From Antedon mediterranea (Eukaryota > Echinodermata > Crinoidea > Comatulida > Antedonidae), in NCBI RefSeq assembly GCF_964355755.1, contig NC_092670.1:583001-647000 (forward strand): a stretch of DNA of 64,000 bases, in the 5' to 3' direction. Shown piece after piece: positions 11,649 to 26,200 of this stretch. A program made the position numbers and the translations under genes. A model generated the notes under the pieces. That model was not told the origin of the DNA and did no database searches. It saw nothing but the letters and a program-made list of their open reading frames with translations. How positions within the stretch are numbered: the stretch's first letter is position 1; each line of letters starts with the position of its first letter.

Positions 11649-12921
11649 ATGCCATGCTTTATTGAATAAACACAGGCATACTTTACTACTATGCTTAGTT
11701 TCATTGTCCAACTTGAATCATACTTAGCACGGTATCTGCCTCTGTAATTTAAAAACTTCTAGTTTAAACTTGCCTTCACCTACCTGTTATCTCTCTACTT
11801 AGAAAATAAATGTATATACTTTATGATTATTTTATAGAACTTATTGGTAAACTATATAATACTCTTAAATCAACTATAATATATTTAAAAAAATGTCCAT
11901 ATAGAAAATAAATTGTGTATTATAAAATGAGGAAAAAAATATATAAATTGCTCACAAACAAAAATAGATGGTTTGATTAAAAAATAATAAAATATATTGT
12001 AAAATTCAGCACAAATAAATTTGGAAAAAAATTATAGATGAAAAATTATAGATTAAAAATTTTGACCCATGCCCTCAACATAAGTAGATGAGTTTTATAT
12101 CTTTTAGATTAGGAATATTTAGGAATTATAAATAATATAGGTGGTTTATAAAATAGCTGTTGTAAGTGGACGTTGCAATTAATTTGAATTTCTGACTAAT
12201 TGTAAAGTAATGAATGACACTGTTGTCATAGAGGATTGTCACATACTGTATACAAGTGACTAACATCCTAAAAGGGATTGAGAAATTGTTATTCTGCAAA
12301 AAATTTAGGGGTAAACTACAAAAAAGGGATAATATAGCGTGGAAGTAAAAAAAAACATTAAAAAGAGGTAGAAAGTACAGAAGAGGACAAAAATTTACAA
12401 TTTAATTGATTATTATTGAAAAAAATACATTTTTTTGGGGTTTAAATGCCAAAATAAACTTTAAAAAAAAAATTATATAAAAAACTGAAAAGGTCAGTAA
12501 TACTTTTTAAGCCAATGTTGGCTATTTGCACCAATTCCAATCTGATTTTAAAACCAAATAATAATATATTTTTTTCATTTTTTTTTAAAATAAAAAATAC
12601 TATTTTCTTATACCTGCCATTGCATATACACAGCTCTTTTTAATGTGGTGTTGCCCAACAATGAACGACCGTTTCCATAGCAACAGCACCATATTTATAG
12701 ATGTTGTATATTATAATGTACTTATGTGTAACTAGGCATTCTGTTGGCAATCTGAATGATGTGGTTCTAATCAAATGATTTTCTTTCATAAATATAAAAG
12801 TTTCACATCAATTTAAGGACCAAATTTAAATTAATAGTACTTTTTACATACTTCTTTTTTTTTTTTTACATATCACTCATTCAAAGAAATGTTCTTGTAG
12901 TTCTGTAGTAAATTAAAATGC
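11649..12921. other. Noncoding stretch downstream of XYLT
   Basis: Very AT-rich, with many A or T runs and no gene or repeat family recognised. Confidence 0.5.
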
Positions 12922-13440
12922 ACATTGGACGCAAATGTGAGTTACAAATCTTCTATATTACCACCTGTACTTGAATATTGGTAGTGAGTGAGTGAAACAT
13001 GAGATGGTGTTAAGGGTCTTTCACACCTGTTCCAGCACAGTTTCGGTCCTGCATCCGCAAATCAAATAAATGTGTTTTGTTTCCATGCGGCTACGCGCAA
13101 AACAGTTGGCAATAAGCCGTGTGGAGAGCAGTGAAAATGAACATTGGACGCAAATGTGAGTTACAAATCTTCTATATTACCACCTGTACTTGAATATTGG
13201 TAGTGAGTGAATGAAACATGAGATGGTGTTAAGGGTCTTTCACGCCTGTTCCAGCACAGTTTCGGTCCTGCGTCCGCAAATCAAATAAATGTGTTTTGTT
13301 TCCATGCGGCTACGCGCAAAACAGTTGGCAATAAGCCGTGTGGAGAGCAGTGAAAATGAACATTGGATGCAAATGTGAGTTACAAATCTAATATTTTACT
13401 CAAACTGTACTTGGAACATTGGTAGTGAACATGAGATGGT
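12922..13440. repeat. 219-bp tandem repeat, 2 full and one partial copy
   Basis: ACATTGGACGCAAATGTGAG occurs at 12922 and 13141, and with one change at 13360, giving a 219-bp period. The two full units differ at only a few bases (CACACC/CACGCC, GCATCC/GCGTCC). The third copy fades after about 80 bp. The array lies 180 bp beyond the XYLT stop codon and could be in its 3' UTR. Confidence 0.85.
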
Positions 13441-13615
13441 GTTAGTAATGACATTCCAGTATATGTGTTGATTATTTGGATGTTACAACTAATGTTGCAT
13501 GGGATGAACCCATACCTTCATATCTATACTCCACAAATATGCATACAAATCTGTTTTCCTATCTCCTATCTATTTCCTTTTTGTCTCTTGCAAATCCAGC
13601 GACAATTTTATTTAA

Positions 13616-14278
13616 TTAACTTCGCCGATTTCTAGGAATACTGATGTCGGATTTTGGGTCCGGAAATTTTGTGCTCCAGTGAACATCGCTGCATTTTGTA
13701 AGTCCCCTACACTCAGCGCCATTAGTTTTCTCGATATCCATACAGAACCCACCCATTATCCAAAACGTCCCAACAAGTTCGTCCACCCAGCTGTGAAGTT
13801 CCGCCCCGGTAGTTTTTCCTTTCTCGTTAGCAAGTTCAACAATAGATTCCGAATCTGCCAACTGAAATATAGTTTTCATACTTGTGAAATCACGATCTAC
13901 GTAGCTATTACGCGGTGGTCCGCTGTTTGTCGGTTCCGCATCCTCTTCAGTAATTCGTTGACCATTTTTTATCGATAGAGGAACAATAAGAAAATTTGTC
14001 TCCGCCACGACCATCCATTGATAAAGCATTTTAACGGTCCATTTTCCCGGGCGCAACGGTTTATTAAACTCCGGTTTGTGGTGCATTTCATCACAATCAC
14101 TTTCGACAGTTGTGTCGAAAGATGCAGCAATTTGATTGGTTGGGTCAATCCATGTGATTGTGATGGTATAAGGGTCACCTTCCCCCCATTTCATAAGAAT
14201 GATTGGTTCGTCAAGGGTTCCTAAAAGTTTACCATAGTTACGGAAGACTTGTTCTTTGGCATCGTACTCAGATCCTAC
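13616..14278 (-). CDS. XYLT: XYLT exon 10 (C-terminal XT domain and stop)
   Basis: Residues 662-881: [61 protein letters not shown] and a cysteine-containing end [14 protein letters not shown]. Stop TAA is at 13616-13618, and an AATAAA overlaps the bases just after it. Confidence 0.95.
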   Translation of the reverse strand, partial: VGSEYDAKEQVFRNYGKLLGTLDEPIILMKWGEGDPYTITITWIDPTNQIAASFDTTVESDCDEMHHKPEFNKPLRPGKWTVKMLYQWMVVAETNFLIVPLSIKNGQRITEEDAEPTNSGPPRNSYVDRDFTSMKTIFQLADSESIVELANEKGKTTGAELHSWVDELVGTFWIMGGFCMDIEKTNGAECRGLTKCSDVHWSTKFPDPKSDISIPRNRRS

Positions 14279-17200
14279 CTGAAAAATAATTTAGAGCATT
14301 TTATTTTCAAGCTATGGATATCAACACCATTTTATTTCTAGTATAAAAAGATATTAACCAAATCACTGGTTACAAATCTAGGTCATGTTGTTAGATATTG
14401 GTGTCTAGTGTGTCATTAATAAATGTGCATTCAAAAACATTTGTCATTATTATGTAAGTGCACTAAAACATTGACAGAACATGGATCTAATTTTAAAACA
14501 AGTTGGAGAACTTACTTGCATTGATAAGAGACGTCCTGCAGGGCCTATTGGATTCACTATCTTCTGCCACTGTTGTGGAGTAAACAATCCCTCTATAGTT
14601 TCTTTCTCCCCAGATTCAAGTCTTGTTTCCAAGGTAATTATAATGCCCTTGAATTCTTCAGACATTTTGACAATGCTGACCTCTGTAGGAGTTGCGCTGA
14701 ACTTAAAATGACAACCGCTAGTGTGGACATTAGCCTGCAAGGAGGAGAAGTAGAAATAGTAACATTTATGAAGTCCCGGTTCACAACGATCCTATAAAGT
14801 ATATATTGTTTGTCAACCAAATGCTACTGAAACAGGACATAGGAATGTTAATAAGTAAAATCAATATTTTATTATTATATTTTTATTTATATTTTTACTA
14901 ATTCAACCAAAAGCTAATTAAATAGGACATAGGAACTAGTTACACATGTTAATTCATTGTGCGAATGCAATTGCCTTCTCACTCATTCTTTGACACAGTT
15001 TTGGCAAGAAACTTAGTTCCAGGCGAGGACCAACAACACAACATGTATAGGAGCTAGGTAATACATTAGGTGTAAAGAACAGAAGAAAAAGGTCAGAGTA
15101 AAATACATTTTACAATGTTACAATTTCACTTTATTGTGTTGTGCTTGAAATGAAATATAATAACAAATATCAATATCACTTTACAATTTCTAATTTAATT
15201 TATAATTTCTCTTACAAATATTTCAGACAATTGAATACAAACCCTGGCAACCCATTGTATATGGACAGCAGCCATTCGGACAAAGGCTTGATAAAATGTC
15301 ATCGCAGTGTCCGTCACCTTCGTCACGGTATCTTCGATATGATATATATTTTGCCAGTATGTACGTAGACCGTTAGTCCCTCGTGGATACTCCTGATACA
15401 TCCAATCCTCTACACGATTAACGATTTCCTGATTGATCACTGGTTCAAACTTTCTGGCAAAAAATGTTGGTCTGCTTGTCTGCAAAGTAAACATATAAAA
15501 ATACTATATATATATTTACGTCGTCTGCTAATATTTACGTCGTCTAATAGTATACTATAAATGAATTAGGCACTGAGAAACTGGGTATGCTGTATAATAT
15601 TTAGGTTTCATATTGAACATACAAATAATAGAGTGTTTGTGATGTCACCAATATCAATTTACTGACTACAATTAGACCTGGGGTCTAAATTGACGACAAC
15701 TTGAAACATGACAATATCATACTTTTACGTAACAAATCAAGTACAGTGGTATACGTAAGCTTGGTTCCCACTAGGACGTAACACACGTACATAAACGCAA
15801 CGTAAGCCAATGACAAGTTCGAATAATCCATAGCTTGTGATTGGTCAACTCACTTACGTTGTGTTAGGTCCTTGTGTCTCTAGTGGGAACCAAGCATTAG
15901 CAAATGCTTCACAATTTTTTAAGTATGGAAATCTATATGGATGGCAAATTAAGAATGAAACAATTGTCATACCTTGAGCCTGTTAAAATCCTCTGGCTTG
16001 AAGTCATTAGGGGAGCATCCACACCAGTCAACGATGTGTTTATGTTGACACTGACAACCTAGTTTACGTTTCCAGTTTGTCACACGCAAGTTGTTATCCA
16101 CGAACGTTTCACACAGTTCCGAGTTTTCAAGAACGGTGTGAAAAAACGACTACAAAGAAAACATAACTCAAATAAATAATAACTTGTATACCATTTCCCC
16201 TCATTTTTTATTCTGGAGCATAAATTAGTCAATGCAGACCACTAGTGCCATATTTAATTTCACTTGTAAATGAATAATTTGTAATTTTGCCTTTTAATGT
16301 AGTTTTCCTGTTTCTTCATATATGTATTTTGATATTCAATTTGTTTTTTATGACCTATAGCAACAATTTTAACCAATTTTATTGATATTTTGTAAATTGA
16401 AACCCAATTCAGCATTTTTCCTTCCATGTGTTAATCTTTTTGCTTTATGAATGAATACCAATGAATAATAATAACTAATGAAATTACCTCAGCTGGTAAA
16501 AGCGTATATTTGTAAAGATGTTTTAAACCATTAAGAAGTTCGTTGTCAGCCGTAATCAGGTATTTGCAGTAGTCCCGGTTCACAACGATCCAATCAGATC
16601 CACCGTCTACCACGATACCTTTAGGTAGCTCCCGTTCTCCTAGCCTCCACATGTGTGTATCGCACTCGTAGAAAGTTCGGTCCAAACCTTGCTTTTTTGT
16701 GAACCTGATAAAACACAAAATGGAATTTTTAAATGTTAATTACACAACTACTACTATACATCCAACTCACAGGCCAAACTTTCTTTCACAGTATTTCCGC
16801 AGCCATAACAACATTTTTTAACCAATCAGATAATTAATAAAGTGTGCAGGATCAGACATTACCGAACAACCAAATGCCCAATCACAACACTTGTTTTTTA
16901 GTTCAAAGGTTAAAAATTAACGAACATATCAGATAATTATCTGATTTGAATGAGATAATTATTGAGCGGAATCGGTTAAACTCCGTTTCCACAGGAATTT
17001 TATTGGTTAATTTTCTGCTGTGGAAACACAGCCTTCATACTGCCCATCTCCCTTGCTCATGTGCTTACCTGATTTCATCTCTACCATGGGATTTCAAAAA
17101 GTTATACTGTCTGTACTTAGTTAAGAATGCTACAACTTTCTCATTCGGTCTGAAAAAAAATAAAAACATGTTATCAATTTTCTTCCTTCCAGCAGCCATC

Positions 17201-20200
17201 TTACAGGACAACAAAATAAAATAATAAAATCTGGTGCAGAGTTAGGAACAAGGGATTCATGAAACAAGAGATTCATGAAACAAGGGATTCATGAAAATAG
17301 CGTCACAAAATAAAACACCTTTTTTTTACACAAAGTAATGCTCTGGCTACACTATTAAATTTTATGTAACAAAAAAGTGTGATGTGCCCAAATATGGTAG
17401 TGATGTGACATCATCATGTCCATATATGGGCACTCACTTGTTTGTGTCACAAAGTGTGATACTGTAGTGTAGATAAGGCTTTAAGCACATCATGTACTGC
17501 CAATTGCTTTCTGTCACACAGCAATCAGAAATTTATAGAATGATACAAAATTAATGAAATATAATCTAGAGTGGATGACAACCCATCAACATTTTATAGA
17601 TGTTAGTATAGATGATTAATAATGAATTAGCATAGTATGAATCATGCATACATCATTACAATACTTTTGATATTTTGCCAATTATATAGAATTCAGTCTG
17701 TGCAAAACCACCACAATTAAATAAAGGTCTTTAATCAACTTCAATACTTCATAGAAGTTTCTTAGCCACCTTTGATACATAATTCAACAATAATTTGTTA
17801 TGTATTCATTCACCAAAATGTTGTGCACAAGCAATGTGCAATAAACAAAAAATAAATTCATGATAATGTTTTGTATTACTGTACAGTAAAATATTATTTG
17901 ATGTGCCCAAATATGGTAATGATATGCCCAACTATGGTAGTGATATGAAATCATCATGTCCATATATGGGCACATCACATGTTTCTGTCTACACTATCAA
18001 CTTTATATGATAGTGTAGACAGAGCTTTACATAAATGTCTTTACTGACCTATTCTGTTATTTAGTATTATAAACTGTAATGAGAAACAACAACATAAATA
18101 TTCTGAATTTGAAATTGTTGAAACATTCTGACTGACGACAGTTTAATTCTGATTAACAACATCACTTACTTTTGCTATTTTTACTTCAGACGATTTTGAT
18201 CGAGTTTACAATAAAGTAATTTATCGGGGATCTTATTAAACTGTGATGCTCATAAGACTTAATCAAACACTGACAGATGACACCCAAGAATTACGTTAAA
18301 TTGTGACGATGTGTTAATGAACACGGCAACATAAGTGAGAAATAATAAGCTAATATTAGTTTACAAATGAGAGTGAATATTACATTTTTTTTTATGTACG
18401 GACATATTTTTTATTCACCGTTTTTGACAAGTTGAAGTTAAATTTTGCAAGGCAATCACAATAGGTAAATTGAAATTACTTGACTTGACTAAATGCTCTT
18501 CTAGGGAAGAGAAGAAGAGGAAGACCAAGATGCAAATGGGAAAAGACTACAACAGATGTGTTTGGCTCTATGGAGCAAGCAAGTAGGATGACAGAAGACA
18601 GAAGATGGTTTCAGAATACTGTTAAGAGAAGCAAAAGTTATTTAAAATCTTTTACGCAAAATGAATAGAGTTGTTAAAGGATTTGAACCCAGGACCACTC
18701 ATCTCCAATTTTATTTCCTTTTTTTGTAACCACACACATTACTCATAGTAGTAATAAACTACTTATTAAATCTTGAATTTGCTTTATAACATTTACAAGC
18801 CCTTGTCTCAAGATGCCTTTGTAATTACAATACTCACTTGATTGGAAAGTCTGATTCACTAAGATTAATGAAGAAATCCCATTGCCATTCAGGCATGTTA
18901 AGCAAATCATCCATACACTTGAGAAGCACCTGGAGTAGACTTGCTCCACCCCATATCGTTGCCATCCGCCATGGCGTCAATCGAACATTATCAATTGTTT
19001 TTGCTAATTTACTGAGTTCACGATGGAGGTAATCTGACCTCTGCAAAAAAAGAGAAGTTAAAGATAATTATAATTGATGACAATATAGGTTATTGTGACA
19101 CAAAACAAAATAATTACACAAACCAGAAATAGTGTTGGTACTGTAGCCCTAGAGAGGGGTGTTCAATGAATTTTCTACTTTTCGAGTATATCTCGCTCTT
19201 CGAGGAGAATATGGGATTTGTTGGTTTATCAAGGTAAGCTGTGCCTGAAATTGACTTGAAAATTGAAAATTAGAATGTCATATGCTGAATACAATCACTA
19301 TTGAAAGATGTAAAAAGATATACTCACCACGTCTACATGGATATAAAAATAATGTCGTGGGTCATTAAGCACCTTTATCAAGCGGCGAACCTGTCGAAGA
19401 GCGCGCCCATGGACCACTAGTACGTACACAATACGCACCGGTGATTCAGTGTTGATGGTATATGTATCTTCATCTACTTGAGTTGTAGCTTTTCCTATAG
19501 AAATACAAAGCTGATCATTAGGGACCCTCAAATACAAAGCTGATCATTAGGGACTCTCAAATACAAAGCTGATCATTAGGGACCCTCAAATACAAAGCTG
19601 ATCATTAGGGACCCTCAAAACCTATAGATACAAATTCACATTACTAAGGCTTTATAGCAGATATTTTACACTATGCTCTTGCACCCAAAGTTTTGATGCT
19701 AACACTATATATACATTCAGTATGCATAGGCCGATCAAAACAACTATATTAAACCCGCACTGGTTTGAAGTACCGATTATTTTTATGATGATTGATGCAT
19801 TTTGACTATTGCAGTTTAACGAGCAAGAGTCAATTAAGCAAGGATTATACAGATTAATATGCTATGAATAATAAGCAATACTAAAAAGCATAGAAAAAAC
19901 CAATGCAATACATACATTAAATATTGTTGAGTTAAGAGACTTTTTGTGATGTAACCAGACCCAATTTGATGTAGAAATATGAATTATGATAATTGCCTGA
20001 GACCTAGTTAGACTTACAACACAGTACACATCTTTAACATATCCATAAATAATGTATAAACTTCTACATTTCTCTTTTAAATGTTCAAACGAATTAATAA
20101 TACTATCAACCAGTTGTCTACATTCATACTACAGGAGGTAGCATCCAGGCCTATTACATATTATCTACAGGAGGTAGCATCCAGGCCTATTACATATTAT

Positions 20201-23200
20201 CTACAGGAGGTAGCATCCAGGCCTATTACATATTATCTACAGGAGGTAGCATCCAGGCCTAGTACATATTATCTACAGGAGGTAGCATCCAGGCCTATTA
20301 CATATTATCTACAGGAGGTAGCATCCAGGCCTATTACATATTATCTACAGGAGGTAGCATCCAGGCCTATTACATATTATCTACAGGAGGTAGCATCCAG
20401 GCCTATTACATATTATCTACAGGAGGTAGCATCCAGGCCTATTACATATTATCTACAGGAGGTAGCATCCAGGCCTATTACATATTATCTACAGGAGGTA
20501 GCATCCAGGCCTAGTACATATTATCTACAGGAGGTAGCATCCAGGCCTATTACATATTATCTACAGGAGGTAGCATCCAGGCCTATTACATATTATCTAC
20601 AGGAGGTAGCATCCAGGCCTATTACATATTATCTACAGGAGGTAGCATCCAGGCCTATTACATATTATCTACAGGAGGTAGCATCCAGGCCTAGTACATA
20701 TTATCTACAGGAGGTAGCATCCAGGCCTATTACATATTATCTACAGGAGGTAGCATCCAGGCCTATTACATATTATCTACAGGAGGTAGCATCCAGGCCT
20801 ATTACATATTATTGGAACATAGATTCAAAACCTATTTTTCCTATTTCCGTATGCTCTGTCTACACTACCAAACTTTATGTGACAAAAAAAATGTGATGTG
20901 AGGATATGGACACGATGATGTCATATCACTACCATATTTGGGCATATCACACAAAATTGTTTGATAGTGTAGACAGAGCTTTACAACAATCTTAAAATAA
21001 TATTTAGTAATAAAATTAATTAATTAATATTAAGAAATTTTACAGTTCAAAAAACATCCAAATTAATTGGTAGTGCTATAGAATACCTAGAATCATATAG
21101 ATATTATCAGTGACTTGAATCGTGGATGATGTATTGTACCGTTGGGAGTATTTACAATGAAAGTGTATTCTAATGAGAATTCAAATGCAAGGTTACAAAA
21201 ATATTAATAATAATCCTTTGATGGTGCTTCTTCAATTTATGCAAACAATAATTAAGTTACAGCAAACCTATCTCTTTAGCATTTACAATGATGCATTAAT
21301 CAATACATAAATTACGTTTGCATGCCTCCGGTAATTTTATACTTTTTAACCTGTACATTATTCCATAAATTAATGTTTAACGATATTAAGAGACGAGTAT
21401 TTTGCCTTTAAAGTGCATACTGTAATGCACAAATTAATATACTTTCGTTTGTGTGTGCAATGAAGCATGTTGTAATGTCCAATATTTAGTGATTAGATTA
21501 GAATGATGGTTGGTTGCTTGGATAGATTATTAGTATTATTTTAACTAGTTAGAAGACTGATAATGATGATAACTGATGATGATGGTAATTGATGATGATA
21601 ACTGATAATGATAACTGATGATGATAACTGATCATGATGGTAACTGATGATGATGATAACTGATGATGATGGTAACTGATGATGGTGGTAACTGATGATG
21701 GTGGTAACTGATGATGATGGTAACTGATGATGATGGTAACTGATGATGATGGTAACTGATGATGATAACTGATGATGATGGTAACTGATGATGATGGTGA
21801 TGATAACTGATTATGATGGTGATGATAACTGATTATGATGATGATGATGATGACATGATTGATTGATTTCAACACAGATTGTACATACAAAAAAAAATGT
21901 AAACAATTAAAAATCAGTACAACAGATTGTCAAGTTAAAAGGATATCCCAACAAGTAAAAAACTTCCATTGGGGTCCAGAAACACAGAGAAACAAATGAT
22001 GAATATGATTTACGGTAGTAACATTTTTTTGTATGGAGAGCCAACAGACTGAATTAAAAGTAACTGCTGTGCAAGTGATAATTTACAGATGTCATAACAT
22101 TAAAAATAATTGTTTGCTTAGATTAATGAATGTAAACTCTCTAACGAAAATTACTAAAATTTAAAATATGTCAAAATGTTATACAGTAATTAAGTTATCA
22201 TTCAAACTAATATTTTATATATATAATTCTAGAACACTTTTTTAATAAACAGTTCACGTATGCTGGGTCAACGAACAGAATTAAAAGTTATTAACTGACT
22301 GTGTGCGTAATATTTTACAGATGTCATAACATAGAAAAATGTTATCAAAAATACCTTCTTAAGTTTTATTGTTATTAATAATAATTTTCACTTCTTGTCA
22401 TTTCCATACAGTACTCGGTATAAAACAACTGATTCAAGGGATTTCTTGGAAAAATGTTTGTTAAATTTTGTACATAAATTTTCCATTGTACAGTATACAA
22501 ACATTGCATTTTAAATTGTACAGAAACATTCTATGAGTAGTAGTACAATCTTATTAATCTTAAACATTCTATGAGTAGTAGTACAATCTTATTAATCTTA
22601 GTCCTTACCTTTAAGAGGGCAATATCGCGGTAGTTTGGTGGGATACAGTGTGTTATCCTGAACCTGGCAGACTACATCAGCAATCCTCTGTTTACAGTCC
22701 TCCGTTTGTGCTCGGCTCAAAGCCGAAATTGCATCTTTGTTTTGAATGTCACATTTTGGAAGGTATTTTTTAGTCCTTGTTTCGTTCAAATAAAATTCAT
22801 TACTATCTTTATTTGCTGCAATATATTTTGTTTCTAATTGTTTATGTTTAAATTTGTCTTCAATATGTTTTCCACTTTTCTCCTCTACAGAGTTTGTAAT
22901 ATTTTTTATAATTAATTTACTGTTATTTACAGGTAAATGTGCTGCAAAGTTGACGACCTGTTCATTTATTACTGATTGGATGTTAGCAGAATTGATGTCC
23001 CCTCCGTGTTTCTTTTTTCTAAGTTCATCCTGAAATAAGAGAAGATTAATAGGTTAACATTCAATTTCATATCAACATCCAAATATGGATGAAACATGAG
23101 CAAAATCAATGTCAAAGTTACATTACTGCAGTAATATGTTTTGTTGATACTTTAAAAACTGTTTATGCAATTATTTAGCAAGCTTTTTCTGGATAACAAA

Positions 23201-26200
23201 CTGTTTATTGCAGTGACTATTTCACAAACTTATTCATTGTTCAAATAAATTAAAACAAATTTATTTTTTTTATTTATTCGGTATATAAAAATATATTACA
23301 AAATGACAGTCAAGGACTGAAATGAATTGTATTACAAATATAAAAATTAGTTAAAATTGTTATAAAAATAGAAACATCTAATTTAACATTTAATTAGGTT
23401 ATATGCATTAATGCATAACCTCTTGATTCTGTCAGAATCTTTATTTATTTATTTATTTTTTCTTTCCTTAGCACTATTTGTCCGTCAATTATCTTGATAT
23501 CAGTTTCATATAACTAAGTCAATTTTTCAGAGTATATTCCTTATGGCCAGGAATCGATGTGGTTATGTTTTCACGGTGCGCAATCAAACATTACGCGGTC
23601 TACACGCGATTTAACGAAATCACGTTTGTAATCATATCTTCACAAGCATGAATCACTTTTAAACAAAATTTGGTACTCATAAATTTCAGGTCATATTTCA
23701 TCATATGGCAATACAATTACGTGCGTAGCGCATATAACGCATGCGTACGCGCGCTTAAAATGTTCAAAATTGTCAGAATTTATTTTCGATGAAATTAAGA
23801 GTACGTTTCAGGCAATTTTAAGCGTTTAAAAAATTGCCATAAGTGTGCAGATTTTTGCACGCGCACTGCGCGTCAAACATTATTGCGCACTGTTTTATTC
23901 CGATTACTGTTGTATAACCTTTCTTTAACAATATCATCATATTGTATTAACTTTTCAACGCGAAACAGCGTTATACGAGCACGTCAAAAGTGACAGGCTA
24001 CGCACGTGTAAGTTAACAAAATGGTGAAAATATTCTAAATTTTTAAATTAATATATATCGTTAGAATGCTCGGGAACACCGATTTTTTATTTCATTTTCT
24101 TGAAGTGTATGTATCATATGTATGATTTATTATGAAATTAAGAGAACAAAAGTTGATTAAGTCATCATTAATTGCATATTAAATTTACAAAAATTAATTT
24201 TGACAATCAAACAAATTATAACATTTTCTTAGGCCGAAATATCAAACTTAACATTAACTTTCTTCCTTAATAAGTTCATATATTAAAGTTAAAAGTATAT
24301 AGTTTGACAGTGCATTATTTTTAAAAATCTTTAAAGATGTCATCATAGTAAAACATTATAATTCATTGCGGTATGTAATAATCTATCTGCACCAAAATGG
24401 TTACTGCATAGTAAATACACGGAGGAATATTTCCATAATTTTTAGTCAGTTGTGTATGGCTCGGTGGTCTTTGCTCGTGTCTATAGCATTCAAGGTACCG
24501 AGTTCGAGTCTCACCTTGGGAAACGAAACGAAATAAGATTTTTTTTTTTATTATCCGTATTGTTTGCTCAATTGTATTTCTTAGTGTATAGATTATATAG
24601 ATGATTTATAATGAAATTTATTTAAAAACACAAATGTGGTTTATGACATTATATACGCAGAAGGATCTTTGATCGGATTATGATACCGGCTATTGTATTT
24701 GCGTTAGCAAGATCCTATCATATATTATAAATAACTAAAGATTCTGAGAAAATCAATCAAAATATCTTAAATCAATCAATTATCTTTATTTAAATCAATG
24801 CATATAACCTATAATTTGTCATAGTGACGAATTAAATCTAGTTAAAATTACATATTGTACCATGAAATTAGAAAACATACATGAATAAAAAACCTCAAAA
24901 CATTCACTTATTACATCTAAAAAATGCCTTATTTTCAATCTTACTATTTTTAATGACAAAACAATATAATAGCACAAAAAAACAGATATAGTACTGTATC
25001 CAGATGCAAGACTGGCACACTAATCAGCAGTTCCAGTCTTCACTTAGTGCTCGGCTCAAAGCCAAAACTTTATTTTGAATGTCACAATTTCTCCCATCTA
25101 TGTTACTGTAGATGCGAGGAAAAGGAAGCTCTTTGACTAGACTCGACTGTACATTTATAAATACCGTAGTTCAAACTTCAAACATTTTGAAAAACGCCAT
25201 GTTGTTGAAATCAACCCTTAATGATATTACAGAACAACAAAACCATTACTAGCTGTCAGATACGAACTTAATCTTTTAACATATTTGTGCGAAAAGGCAT
25301 TCAATAAACTCTATTTTTAGAACCACCTGTAAAGGTAACATTGTAATACAGATCAAATGTGAAAAGCGTTTCAGATAGCCATATTTCAAGAAGATAAATT
25401 TACACTAGTGTTGAATGTTGTTGCCAACAATATTGTCATTAAATTCAAATTTTATTTGATTAACTATTTTATGTTATATTGTGCTAAGGTAGATGGGGTT
25501 GTGACCCTGCTTAGTTATATTGTGCTAAGGTAGATGGGGTTGTGACCCTGCTTAGTTATATTGTGCTAAGGTAGATGGGGTTGTGACCCTGCTTAGTTAT
25601 ATTGTGCTAAGGTAGATGGGGTTGTGTGACCCTGCTTAGTTATATTGTGCTAAGGTAGATGGGGTTGTGTACCCTGCTTAGTTATATTGTGCTAAGGTAG
25701 ATGGGGTTGTGACCCTGCTTAGTTATATTGTGCTAAGGTAGATGGGGTTGTGACCCTGCTTAGTTATATTGTGCTAAGGTAGATGGGGTTGTGACCCTGC
25801 TTAGTTATATTGTGCTAAGGTAGATGGGGTTGTGACCCTGCTTAGTTATATTGTGCTAAGGTAGATGGGGTTGTGTACCCTGCTTAGTTATATTATGCTA
25901 AGGTAGATGGGGTTGTGACCCTGCTTAGTTATATTGTGCTAAGGTAGATGGGGTTGTGACCCTGCTTAGTTATATTGTGCTAAGATAGATGGGGTTGTGA
26001 CCCTGCTTAGTTATATTGTGCTAAGGTAGATGGGGTTGTGACCCTGCTTAGTTATATTGTGCTAAGGTAGATGGGGTTGTGACCCTGCTTAGTTATATTG
26101 TGCTAAGGTAGATGGGGTTGTGAACCTGCTTAGTTATATTGTGCTAAGGTAGATGGGGTTGTGACCCTGCTTAGTTATATTGTGCTAAGGTAGATGGGGT

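Noticed and set aside
13679-13978. Plus-strand 99-codon frame over XYLT exon 10
   Set aside because: Shadow of the conserved minus-strand coding exon.
20081-20896. 271-codon open frame of 12-residue repeats ([12 protein letters not shown])
   Set aside because: It follows the 36-bp minisatellite in an XYLT intron; the frame is open only because the unit is a multiple of three.
21549-21890. Histidine/serine-rich 113-codon frame
   Set aside because: Translation of a GAT-type microsatellite.
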